Assembly (NCBI GenBank): GCA_003225315.1
Contig: QHZD01000027.1
Coordinates: 38,669 to 102,668 of the forward strand
Length of the DNA: 64,000 bases
Reading direction: 5' to 3'
Source: Acidobacteriota bacterium
GTDB taxonomy: Bacteria; Acidobacteriota; Terriglobia; Acidiferrales; UBA7541
Positions 35,747-44,014 of this stretch are shown piece after piece. The notes beneath the pieces are model-generated. The model worked only from the letters and a program-made list of their open reading frames with translations. It made no database searches and was not told the DNA's origin. The position numbers and the translations under genes were made by a program. Each line of letters opens with the position of its first letter. Within the stretch, counting starts at the first letter, position 1.

Positions 35747-37492
35747 CTAGAACTGGACGCTGAGCCCGCCTCGGAAGGTCCGAAACGCGGGTACCAGAAC
35801 AACGCGGCCATCCCTGCTATTGGTGGGGACATACCCTTGCGCCAGTAGATTGTTGCAGTCGGCGATGGCTTCCCACCGTCCTAAGGCAAACTTTGGAAGC
35901 GGCTGTCTGAAAACCAGATGTAAGTAGGGGTCCATCCGGAAGATGGATTCGCCGTAGCCGTCCACGGAGGAAACAGTAACGCCGTTCACCCATTTGTATC
36001 CGGCTTGGACCTTCGTGCCGATGTGAGGCACTTTCGCGGAGATTCCGGCTCCAAGAGAGTGCCGCTGCGCCGTCCGAAGGGAGTCCCGAAGCAATCCATC
36101 GGCATCGTCCGAAGGCGTGAGAGCTCCACCAAAGGAATAAACTGCGGTCAATTCCAGGTCGCCGTCGAGCTTTTCGCGAAATGCGAGGCGCGTTCCCCAA
36201 CTGCTCGAAGATCCCCCGTCGTAAGCAAAACCTGTGGAGAAGAAATCCTGAAAATAGTCCGCAGTGGGGAGGTCGCTGCCCTTTCCGAAGACCGCAACGT
36301 GCCGGTTGTCGTCATGAAAACCTGCGATTTGGAACTTGCCGCGGCTGCTAATTTTTCGCTCCGCTGAAATTTCTTCATGCAAACCGTTCTGCAAAACCGG
36401 ATGTCCTTGGCGCCAAAGCAACGCGGGGAAGGCATCCAGTTCATTGAGAGCCGCACCGAGCGCGCCGCCTGGTTGCGCGTCATTCGCCTCTAGCGGACCG
36501 GGCCCGTTGGGCATGGAGGCGAAAACAAACGCCGTGCTCCAATCGTCGGTGATTCGCACGTTCAATTCTGCCCGTGGACGGAGTGAAGATGCTGCGGCTC
36601 CGAGTCCGACCAAAACATACTCTCCGCCGTAACTCAGCACAGTGCGCTCACCAAGCGACAGCGCACCGCCCTGATCAAAACGGACGCCGCGGAAAGTTGG
36701 CCCTATGGGTCCCAGCTTAGCTTCGCGAAGGACCAGCGCCGTATGCGGACCCGCGCCAAGGGTTCCTGTGGGCAGCCACACGGTGGCAATGCCGCCGGCA
36801 GGGGCATCACTGTCATAGTTCACCTGGCCGGCTAAAATCATTCTGCTTGTGCCGCCCAGTTTCTGGTCGTAGGCCACAGCTGTGGCGGGTGCGGAGGCAA
36901 TGCTCGAAGCCGAAGTGGGGCGTCGCGCCCCATCCGTAAATTCCATTCGCATTCTAGGCCCGCGGGGGCCAACTACCTCGCCGGCAACAGTCGAGGCGGT
37001 CAAAGTGCCGTGGTCTACCCACTCCAGAACCGGCCTCATTCCTGAAGCGGACCGCAACACCCATTTCCAATCGTCACCTTCGGCGATGCTACTTGCAGGC
37101 ATACGCCGCAATTGATCCAGAGACGCGAACATGGATTCCAGTTCGATGCGAACTACGGTCGTCAGATTCGAAGTAACACGAATATGCTTTTCAAGTGTTG
37201 GAAGGAAACCGGCGAGAGTTACCCGAACTGTATAAAAACCCGGAGCGAGCTTGTCGCCCCGGAACATGCCTTGCGTATTCGTCAAAAAGCTGCGGGTAGC
37301 AGCCACTCCTACTGTTTCGGAAATCAACTCCACGCTCGCGCCCAACTGCGGTGTGCCCGCAGCGTCGCGCACCACTCCTGCAAGCTTGCCCGGGACAGGC
37401 TTCGCTTGCGCGGCCGCCGGAGTCGCCACAAAGGACGAAACCATGGCGGTCAGGACCAGGGCCCCCAGGGTTCGGAGCCTTTCCTGTTTCAC
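35747..37492 (-). CDS. carboxypeptidase-regulatory domain / outer-membrane barrel-like protein
   Basis: 581 residues with a signal peptide (about 10-29, AQA cut). Residues about 36-115 are a CarboxypepD_reg domain (KLAGVVRDAAGTPQLGASVELI ... TNTQGMFRGDKLAPGFYTVRVTLAGF). The rest is rich in beta strands with alternating hydrophobics and ends in RGGLSVQF, a barrel-like C-terminal Phe. It lacks a visible TonB plug, so it is a short relative of Oar-type receptors rather than a full one. It follows the GWxTD gene by 6 bp and is probably in one operon with it. Confidence 0.7.
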   Translation of the reverse strand: MKQERLRTLGALVLTAMVSSFVATPAAAQAKPVPGKLAGVVRDAAGTPQLGASVELISETVGVAATRSFLTNTQGMFRGDKLAPGFYTVRVTLAGFLPTLEKHIRVTSNLTTVVRIELESMFASLDQLRRMPASSIAEGDDWKWVLRSASGMRPVLEWVDHGTLTASTVAGEVVGPRGPRMRMEFTDGARRPTSASSIASAPATAVAYDQKLGGTSRMILAGQVNYDSDAPAGGIATVWLPTGTLGAGPHTALVLREAKLGPIGPTFRGVRFDQGGALSLGERTVLSYGGEYVLVGLGAAASSLRPRAELNVRITDDWSTAFVFASMPNGPGPLEANDAQPGGALGAALNELDAFPALLWRQGHPVLQNGLHEEISAERKISSRGKFQIAGFHDDNRHVAVFGKGSDLPTADYFQDFFSTGFAYDGGSSSSWGTRLAFREKLDGDLELTAVYSFGGALTPSDDADGLLRDSLRTAQRHSLGAGISAKVPHIGTKVQAGYKWVNGVTVSSVDGYGESIFRMDPYLHLVFRQPLPKFALGRWEAIADCNNLLAQGYVPTNSRDGRVVLVPAFRTFRGGLSVQF

Positions 37493-37498
37493 GTTTCT

Positions 37499-39196
37499 TT
37501 ACCTCCCCGGTGTAGCATTCGCCGCGGTTTTTGTTTCCGCCGGCGCTTTCACCGTAAACTCTGCAGAGCGCGAAATGGTTTGGTTCGAGAGCGTGTCCGT
37601 TGCATTCACTTCCAAACTGTACTTCCCCGGCGGTAGTGTCGCGAGAGGAAGGAGACGCTCGATGGTAACCTGGTCGCCTGTCTGCTTCATTTCTTCCGAA
37701 GTTTCTTTAAACTGCATGACCTGATCTTTGCCTTTTTTGACGGTGTATTGGAACGTCGCACTGGATTTGTGCGTCTTGTCGTCTGGCTTCAGATTATAAA
37801 CCTGCATGTAAATGCCAAGTCTGTCGGCCGTGGTGAAGTCACCTTCAAGGCGCGGCCGGACTTTCGAAGAACCGAGCACGAACTGTCCAGCGCCAATTTG
37901 CTTCGCTGGAACATGCTCGATCTGATCGGCAAGAATCAGGGAACTGGCTTCCAGCTTGTCATCCTCGTACCTCGGCACTTGCAGCCGCGTGTTCACTACC
38001 CCGATGTTTCCGCTCTGCACGTCCTTGATCACCATATCCAGGCGATACAAGCCCGGGCGAAGTGGAATGGCCTTTTGGTAGATCGAATGGAGCTTCAACG
38101 ACTGCTGAAAAAGGGAATCGGGAAAATCCTTTGAGACAGGATCTTCCTGCGTTTGCACGACTCGCCCGGTAAGCGTGCTCACACGCATGAAAATATTCAT
38201 CGTCGCGGAGTGAATCCCGTCCTTAGACTGGAAAGAAAGCTGACTATTGGGAATCTGAATCGTCACGGGCACCAAAACCGTGTCATTCGTCACTTTCAGG
38301 TAATCGGTCCGCCAATTGAAGTGCACCTGATCGCGGACGATGCGGGAGGTCACCACCGCTTCGAGATCCTTGAATTTCACCTCGGGTGGTTTATTCACCT
38401 TAGCGTAGAGTTCCAGGCGGTTGAATTCGTTCATGCTGGCTGGTTGACCACCCATGGTAGTCGGCAGGTTGGTGCCGTCGGAACGCGTGAAACGATCGGC
38501 CTTCGACGCCATGCCCATGGACTCCATTAAGCTCAAGCCCGCACCGGGCACGTGCAGGAGGGCGTCCTTCTCCGACGGATCCATTGTCATGTGATATTCG
38601 CCGGAGCCGCTCGGATCCACGAATTCTAAAATAATGTTTTCGCCGATGCCTTCCAAATAGCGCCAGCGCCATGTTTCCCACGGGTATGTGCTGGTGGAGC
38701 CGCCGCCTTCTTCCATTGGCCGGTCGTACGTGCCGCCCGTCGGGTGCGATTCAATCTCGTCCGGCGGTCCCCACATGATGTACATGCGGCCGCGGTCAGT
38801 CTTCCATCCCGGAATCCCGGAGGCATAATGTTCGTTGGCGTAGGCGATGCGGCGGTAGTGCTCTTCTTTAAAATCGTTCTCCGGCAGGTCCGGATTGCTG
38901 CTGCGGCGCAGCCAGAATTGCTCGATGAATTGTTCGCGCTCTTCGTTGGTATCCAATTGCAGGAAGGCATTGCGTTCATCCGGAGAAATGATGTAGGTGA
39001 CGTCCTCGGTCAGCCACTGCCGGTAGGCGCTGTCTAGCTCTTTCAGCGTCCTCCTCATTTTCCGTTTTGTTTCTTTATCCAACTTTTGGGGTGCAGGGGG
39101 CGCATTAGCATCTTGCACCTGCTGGGCAAAAACCGTAGGAACGGAAATGGCAATCGAAAAAATGCAAGCGACTAGGGTGCGTACTACCCTTGACAT
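37499..39196 (-). CDS. GWxTD domain-containing exported protein
   Basis: 565 residues with a signal peptide (about 6-24, FAQQ cut). The diagnostic domain is at about 60-180: EEREQFIEQFWLRRSSNPD, YANEHYASGIPGWKTDRGR with the GWxTD motif itself, then MYIMWGPPDE. A long beta-rich C-terminal part follows, with an Ig-like repeat near the end (LPPGKYSLEVNATDTLSNQ). These proteins are widespread in Acidobacteria and Bacteroidetes relatives; the function is unknown. It heads an operon with the gene at 35747-37492. Confidence 0.9.
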   Translation of the reverse strand: MSRVVRTLVACIFSIAISVPTVFAQQVQDANAPPAPQKLDKETKRKMRRTLKELDSAYRQWLTEDVTYIISPDERNAFLQLDTNEEREQFIEQFWLRRSSNPDLPENDFKEEHYRRIAYANEHYASGIPGWKTDRGRMYIMWGPPDEIESHPTGGTYDRPMEEGGGSTSTYPWETWRWRYLEGIGENIILEFVDPSGSGEYHMTMDPSEKDALLHVPGAGLSLMESMGMASKADRFTRSDGTNLPTTMGGQPASMNEFNRLELYAKVNKPPEVKFKDLEAVVTSRIVRDQVHFNWRTDYLKVTNDTVLVPVTIQIPNSQLSFQSKDGIHSATMNIFMRVSTLTGRVVQTQEDPVSKDFPDSLFQQSLKLHSIYQKAIPLRPGLYRLDMVIKDVQSGNIGVVNTRLQVPRYEDDKLEASSLILADQIEHVPAKQIGAGQFVLGSSKVRPRLEGDFTTADRLGIYMQVYNLKPDDKTHKSSATFQYTVKKGKDQVMQFKETSEEMKQTGDQVTIERLLPLATLPPGKYSLEVNATDTLSNQTISRSAEFTVKAPAETKTAANATPGR

Positions 39197-39369
39197 GAAG
39201 ACACCTCAAGCTCTAGGACGTTGAGATTCTAACCCCGGACAAGCTCCCCGTCAATCGGCGCAATCTCCTTCATTTTGATAGACTTGTCCCCCGGAATCGG
39301 TTAGATCGCCCGAAAGACGCTTTGGTTGCCTGACAGTTTTTGACCTGAACGAAAGTACAGGCAGGAGAA

Positions 39370-39657
39370 TTACTGAACGCGCTGCGGTTGAGTGTCTGAA
39401 CCCACAAGGGAATCGAAGATGGCCAGGACGTGACGCCGGTAATCCACCATGCGCGCGAAAATATCGCGAAGCTGCGGGTCGCGTTCCGCTTCGCGGTGCC
39501 ACTTCGCGAGAACCACCGCGGGGACTTCGATGTCCCGCCGCAGCTTGTCCGCCGAATGGCCGCGCAGGAACAGGCCGTAGAAAAACGCCGCCTCACGCTG
39601 CGGGAAGTCGAGATCGTGCACGACTTCGGAAGGAACGAATTGTGGCATCGTCGCCAT
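39370..39657 (-). CDS. small conserved hypothetical protein
   Basis: 95 residues, soluble and charged. FPQREAAFFYGLFLRGHSADKLRRDIEVPAVVLAKW looks like a helical DNA-binding-like or phage-like small domain, with a second helix pair (YRRHVLAIFDSLV). I recognise the pattern from Acidobacteria but can assign no function. The frame on the same strand at 39270-39680 is out of phase and less protein-like. The gene is divergent from the EcsC-like gene and not obviously in the GWxTD operon. Confidence 0.6.
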   Translation of the reverse strand: MATMPQFVPSEVVHDLDFPQREAAFFYGLFLRGHSADKLRRDIEVPAVVLAKWHREAERDPQLRDIFARMVDYRRHVLAIFDSLVGSDTQPQRVQ

Positions 39658-39739
39658 AGAGAAAAATGCAGTTTACCCAAAAGTTTCGCCGCGTCAAGTA
39701 GGACTACTGTTTTCCTGCCGCGTTCCGGGTAACTCCCCC

Positions 39740-40531
39740 TTGGGAGAGATGCCCGGCCCCATCATCGCAACCCATGCAACGCCATGGTTGCCAGACGGTT
39801 CTAACCGCCTTAGGATGCTTATAGGCATGGCAGGGTTACACAATACAGCTAAAGGCTCGCTGGCGGGACGCACCTTAAAGCGCTTTCTGCGCTTTGGCGT
39901 TCTCCGCGGACTGCGTTCGATCGAAATTGATCCGGAAGACTTCCGCCGTAACCTTGCCGACAAGCACGGCTTGTGGGTTCCGGACTTTGCGCGAATGAAG
40001 GACGTTCCCGCCGAGCAGCTGGACGCCATTGCCGCGGCACTGATTCGCGACGCCGAACGGCTGGCGCTTGCGGAAGGAGCGGGCCTCGGCCTCGGCGGCA
40101 TGATCACATTCTTGCCGGACGCCAGCCTGCTGACGGTGATCACATTGCGGCTCATCCAGCGCCTCTCTTTGCTCTACGGATTCGAAGCTCGCGGCCAGGA
40201 CCAACGAATTGAAATGTGGAAAGCAGCAGCAGCGGCTTCCGGCATTGATTACGGCAAGGACTTGGCCGAGAAACAGATTCTCGAAAAACTTGTCCCGCGT
40301 ATTGCGGAGCGTTTCGCCGCGAAGATTGGCGCCGAGGCGGCGGAAAAGTGGGCTGGACGATTGATTCCTCTCGCGAGCTCAGCCATCGGCGGCGCGTTGA
40401 ATTTTTCGTTTGTAAGGGGCTGGGGCCGCCGCGTGCATCGTCATCTTCGCGCGAAGCATCTGCGATTGAAGGGAGCTACGCCATCTTCACCTGCGAGGCA
40501 TGCTCCGATCGCACCCCCGCTCGTCCATTGA
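39740..40531 (+). CDS. EcsC family protein
   Basis: 263 residues as drawn from TTG 39740; ATG codons at 39749, 39815 and 39827 are later in-frame options and none has a strong ribosome site, so the first 30 residues are uncertain. Conserved EcsC features are the helical block ALIRDAERLALAEGAGLGLGGMITFLPDASLLTVITLRLIQRLSLLYGF and the closing GRLIPLASSAIGGALNFSFVRGW. EcsC proteins are associated with membranes and with ABC transport or secretion in Bacillus, mechanism unknown. The gene leads into a plus-strand run of cell-envelope genes. Confidence 0.85.
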   Translation: MGEMPGPIIATHATPWLPDGSNRLRMLIGMAGLHNTAKGSLAGRTLKRFLRFGVLRGLRSIEIDPEDFRRNLADKHGLWVPDFARMKDVPAEQLDAIAAALIRDAERLALAEGAGLGLGGMITFLPDASLLTVITLRLIQRLSLLYGFEARGQDQRIEMWKAAAAASGIDYGKDLAEKQILEKLVPRIAERFAAKIGAEAAEKWAGRLIPLASSAIGGALNFSFVRGWGRRVHRHLRAKHLRLKGATPSSPARHAPIAPPLVH

Positions 40532-40583
40532 GGCCATTCGAGAGACGAACCAGGAACACTGTGAACAAAAAGGAGTAGCAAGA

Positions 40584-41075
40584 ATGGCTGCGATTCAAAG
40601 GTTTGTGGGGATTGCGATTCTCTTCGGCTGTGCGCTCGGGCTAGTGCTGGTTCCGCAGCGGGCTGCTTCGCAATCGGCCCAAGGCGCGGATTCGCCGCAG
40701 TCCTCAGCCGATGATTCGGTGCCCGCATTTCATACGCGAGCCCCGCAAGGCGATCTTCCCGCGACGATGGATCCCGAACTTTTCGCTGATCCCGTTGTGC
40801 AAAATGCTTACGCGGTCGCCGCAAAAATCAAGAAAGCACTCTACCAGCAGCCCTGCTACTGCCATTGCGACCGCAGCCAAGGCCACAAGAGTTTGCTGGA
40901 TTGCTTCACCAGCAAGCACGGTTCAGGATGCGGCACCTGCATTTATGAAGACTTCTACACCTTCGAGCAGTCCGGCAAAGGGAAGAGCGCCGCGCAGATT
41001 CGAGCCGGCATTATCAAGGGTGAGTGGAAATCGGTCGACGCCACGAAGTACAAGCAACCCTTGCCGGCAAAGTGA
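40584..41075 (+). CDS. exported PCYCYC-motif protein
   Basis: 163 residues from ATG 40584 with AGGAG ten bases upstream; a longer frame from 40500 overlaps the EcsC gene and is unlikely. A signal peptide (about 6-28) precedes a linker and a cysteine-rich domain: PCYCHCDRSQGHKSLLDCF then CGTCIYEDFYTF. The CxCxC pattern, six Cys and a conserved His suggest metal or haem-free redox binding, as in the PCYCYC family (PF13798). The exact role is unknown. Confidence 0.85.
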   Translation: MAAIQRFVGIAILFGCALGLVLVPQRAASQSAQGADSPQSSADDSVPAFHTRAPQGDLPATMDPELFADPVVQNAYAVAAKIKKALYQQPCYCHCDRSQGHKSLLDCFTSKHGSGCGTCIYEDFYTFEQSGKGKSAAQIRAGIIKGEWKSVDATKYKQPLPAK

Positions 41076-41186
41076 CTGCCGTACAATAAGCGACGACTGA
41101 CCGCGAAGAACGTTCGTCAGAAAGTTTCTTGTCACGCCGCAATGCAATTCGTAAACTATTCTTCCCAGCCAAAAATAGGAGGAAGA

Positions 41187-41591
41187 ATGCATTTTCGCGT
41201 GAAGGTGTGTGTGTCGATGCTGGCGATTGCCCTTCTGTTTGGTGTGGCGGCAGTCTCAGCAAGGGCCCAAGACAAGCAGCACGTTGTTTCCCTGAGCGAC
41301 CTGACCAAAGACGCCGCGCGGCCCGCCCAGACGCGCCAATCCAACGAGGAGGCCGTTCGATCGCTTCTTTCTTCCGACCAGGCGCAAAAAGCGCTCAAAT
41401 CTGCCAACATCGACTATCAAAAGGTCGATAAAGCCGTCGGCCAACTAAGCGATGAGGACCTTGCCAAACTGGCCGAGCGGTCTCGCCAAGCGCAAAGTGA
41501 TTTTGCCGCAGGACGCATTTCGGACCGCGATCTGCTGTGGATTATCCTGATCGCGCTCGCCATCGTTGTTCTGGCGCTCGCGCTCCGCTAA
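41187..41591 (+). CDS. PA2779-like exported small protein
   Basis: 134 residues from ATG 41187, preceded by AGGAGG. It has a signal peptide (about 8-28), a helical central part with QLSDEDLAKLAERSRQ, and a C-terminal membrane helix (DLLWIILIALAIVVLALAL). This architecture matches PA2779, which in Pseudomonas lies next to the cysteine peptidase PA2778; here a C39-type peptidase gene follows directly. It probably works with that peptidase at the inner membrane. Function unknown. Confidence 0.75.
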   Translation: MHFRVKVCVSMLAIALLFGVAAVSARAQDKQHVVSLSDLTKDAARPAQTRQSNEEAVRSLLSSDQAQKALKSANIDYQKVDKAVGQLSDEDLAKLAERSRQAQSDFAAGRISDRDLLWIILIALAIVVLALALR

Positions 41592-42180
41592 TACTCGCAA
41601 TTTGGAGTCATTCATCATTCTAATAAGCCGGATCGTACTCGGTCTGTTCCTGCTTTTCTTCCTGGGGCCGTCGGCTCGAACGGGGCCCCAGGAAAGAGCC
41701 GGAATCTGGCTGGACGTTCCGTACGTAAGACAGACTCAAGATGGTTGCGGGTCCGCCTCTATTTCCATGCTCCTGCAATATTGGAACGCTCATGGCACTG
41801 TGATTGACTCGCAGCGCGCCGACACGGCGGCAATCCAGAAGCACCTTTATTCGCGCAAAGTCCGCGGAATCCAAGCTTCCGATATGGAAAGCTATCTCAA
41901 GGAATCAGGCCTTCGCGTGTTTCCCCTTAATGGAGATTGGAAAGATCTCCTCGAACAACTCAAGCAGGGACGTCCCCTGATCGCTACTCTTCAGCCTGGC
42001 CGCTCTAAAACCCCGCTACACTACGTGGTGGTGACGGGCATCGATTGGCAAAACGGGGCCGTCTTTATCAACGATCCGGCACGCGGGAAACTTCTCCGTA
42101 TCGCACGCGAGGATTTCGAAAAGCAATGGCGGCCAAACCGCAACTGGATGCTGCTGGCTCTTCCCGAAAAGGCTTCGTGA
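41566..42180 (+). CDS. PA2778-like C39 family cysteine peptidase
   Basis: 204 residues from TTG 41566 (a TTG at 41602 is an alternative and gives no overlap with the upstream gene; neither has a strong ribosome site). After a signal-anchor helix comes the C39 core: VPYVRQTQDGCGSASISMLLQYW carries the catalytic Cys, HYVVVTGI the His and INDPARGK the Asp/Asn. Unlike bacteriocin exporters, there is no ABC transporter domain. It overlaps the TPR/barrel gene by 4 bp, consistent with a three-gene unit. Confidence 0.82.
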   Translation: MFWRSRSANTRNLESFIILISRIVLGLFLLFFLGPSARTGPQERAGIWLDVPYVRQTQDGCGSASISMLLQYWNAHGTVIDSQRADTAAIQKHLYSRKVRGIQASDMESYLKESGLRVFPLNGDWKDLLEQLKQGRPLIATLQPGRSKTPLHYVVVTGIDWQNGAVFINDPARGKLLRIAREDFEKQWRPNRNWMLLALPEKAS

Positions 42181-43862
42181 TCTTTCATCTAATCCCAGTG
42201 TTGGCGCTGGGCTTCTCCGCGTTCGCGCAGGATTCCGCTTCCGATCAAGCTCGTCTTCCCGCTGCGCAGATCGCATTTGACGCTGGGCATTGGGAGCAAG
42301 CCGCAAAGCTGGCGCGAGGTCCTGCGGATCAATCGCCGGATTTCGATTTTCTCGCCGGACTCGCTTTGGCTCACTTGGAAAAATGGGACGAGGCCAAACT
42401 CGCGTTTGACGCGGGTTTTCGAAAGGCGCCTGGCGATTCCCGGTTTTTAGTTGAGCTGGCTGGCGTTGCATACAAGCAAAAAGATTTTCGCGCGGCAAAA
42501 AAACATCTCCATGCGGCGCTTAAGCTGAATCCGCGGGATCCTTATTCGAGCGAATTTCTCGCGACGATCTATTTTCTGGAAGACAATCTCGAAGCCGCTT
42601 TGAAGTACTGGAATCCGGAAGACAAGCCGCGCCTAAAAAGTGTAGCGTTCAAACCTTCCCTGAAACTTAAAGAATCGCTCCGCAATAGCGCGGTAGCGTT
42701 CAATGCCCCGCAAGTTCTGACGGCCGACGCTCTGCTCACAACCCAAGCGCGCCTGGACAATCTAGGAATCTTTTCCAGCCGGCGGATGGAGCTCTCACCG
42801 GCAGACTCCGGAAACTACGACGCAACTCTGCACTTAATGGAGAAAAATGGTTGGGGCGACTCGAAAATCGAAGGCGTTGTTTCGCTCTTGAGCGGCTTGC
42901 CTTACGCTACTGTTTATCCTGAGTTTTACGATCTCGGCCGCGACGCCGTGAATCTGACCTCGCTCGCGCGATGGGATTCGGAAAAACGCCGGCTCTCCCT
43001 CGCACTTTCCTTTCCGCTTTACGGTGACCCCAGCTTGCAGTTGCGTCTTTATGCCGATGCGCGCAACGAAAATTGGAATTTATCGCAAACTTTCCTTGGC
43101 GCGGTTACGCCGCTGACGGACTTAAACATGCGCCGCGCCGCTGCTGGAGCGGAAGTGCATTCCATCGTGAACGGCCACTTGAGCTGGAGCGCAGGCGCGG
43201 AAATCGCGAATCGCAACTTTCGGAATTTGGTCGCAATGAGCTCTCCCGCGCAAGAATTCTTCACCGACACCATGTCCCTTGCCGGTTGGCTCCGCGCTAA
43301 ACGTACTCTTATCCGTGCTCCCGAGCGACGCTTCACGCTGGATTCCTCGGCAGAAGTGAAGGCGGGCCGCGAGTTCGCCAATGGCCTCGGGCCGTTTGCT
43401 ACGGTTCGAGGCGTACTTCTCGCGCAATGGTTTCCACGCGCAAAAGGCGACGACTTTGAAATGCAAACGCAGATCCGCGCCGGTGCGATTGCCGGCAAAG
43501 CCACTCTCGATGAGCTGTTCGAATTGGGCATCGAGCGCGACAACGACCTTTGGCTTCGCGGCCATGCCGGAACTTTCGATGGCCGCAAAGGGGCCGCTCC
43601 GCTCGGGCGGCGATTTTTTGTAGCCAACTGGGAAATGGACAAGAACCTTTTTCAAAACGGTTTCTTCACCGTGAAGCTCGGCCCCTTTCTCGATAGCGGC
43701 ACTGTTGCCGATTCGTCCAGTCTCTTCGGTTCGCGGCGCTGGCTCTGGGATGCTGGCGCGCAATGTAGAGTCCGCGTCCTGGGAAGTCTGACCATCGTTC
43801 TGTCCTACGGCCGGGACTTGCGTGGAGGAAAAGGCGCCTTCTATGGAACGGTCCTGCACTAG
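42177..43862 (+). CDS. TPR protein with C-terminal outer-membrane-like beta domain
   Basis: 561 residues from the GTG at 42177, which overlaps the peptidase stop (GTGA); a longer upstream frame lies wholly inside the peptidase gene. A signal peptide (about 3-18, AFAQ) is followed by TPR-like repeats (LPAAQIAFDAGHWEQAAKLA, LEKWDEAKLAFDAGFRKAPGD, AALKLNPRDPYSSEFLATIYFLEDN) to about residue 165. The remainder shows alternating-hydrophobic strands typical of a barrel (LSLALSFPLYGDPSLQLRLYADARNENW). Probably a surface or secretion component linked to the C39 peptidase. Confidence 0.7.
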   Translation: MIFHLIPVLALGFSAFAQDSASDQARLPAAQIAFDAGHWEQAAKLARGPADQSPDFDFLAGLALAHLEKWDEAKLAFDAGFRKAPGDSRFLVELAGVAYKQKDFRAAKKHLHAALKLNPRDPYSSEFLATIYFLEDNLEAALKYWNPEDKPRLKSVAFKPSLKLKESLRNSAVAFNAPQVLTADALLTTQARLDNLGIFSSRRMELSPADSGNYDATLHLMEKNGWGDSKIEGVVSLLSGLPYATVYPEFYDLGRDAVNLTSLARWDSEKRRLSLALSFPLYGDPSLQLRLYADARNENWNLSQTFLGAVTPLTDLNMRRAAAGAEVHSIVNGHLSWSAGAEIANRNFRNLVAMSSPAQEFFTDTMSLAGWLRAKRTLIRAPERRFTLDSSAEVKAGREFANGLGPFATVRGVLLAQWFPRAKGDDFEMQTQIRAGAIAGKATLDELFELGIERDNDLWLRGHAGTFDGRKGAAPLGRRFFVANWEMDKNLFQNGFFTVKLGPFLDSGTVADSSSLFGSRRWLWDAGAQCRVRVLGSLTIVLSYGRDLRGGKGAFYGTVLH

Positions 43863-44014
43863 TTCTTGATCGCGCCTTTCTGAAGAATCGCAATTCCGAG
43901 TGTCGGGAAACCCGGCTGTTATTTCTTCCGTCTCACATGCAGGTAATGTGACGGCCGGAGTCATTCACCAAGGACCTGCCGGTGCTTTCAAACTCTGTAA
44001 GACAGGGGCTGGAG

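Noticed and set aside
39270..39680. 136-residue minus-strand frame overlapping the 95-residue protein
   Set aside because: Out of phase with the conserved-looking 95-residue frame and rich in Ser/Arg/Cys with no pattern.
42045..42176. 44-residue extension of the TPR/barrel protein
   Set aside because: It lies in another frame of the C39 peptidase gene; the GTG at 42177 overlaps its stop and directly precedes a signal peptide.
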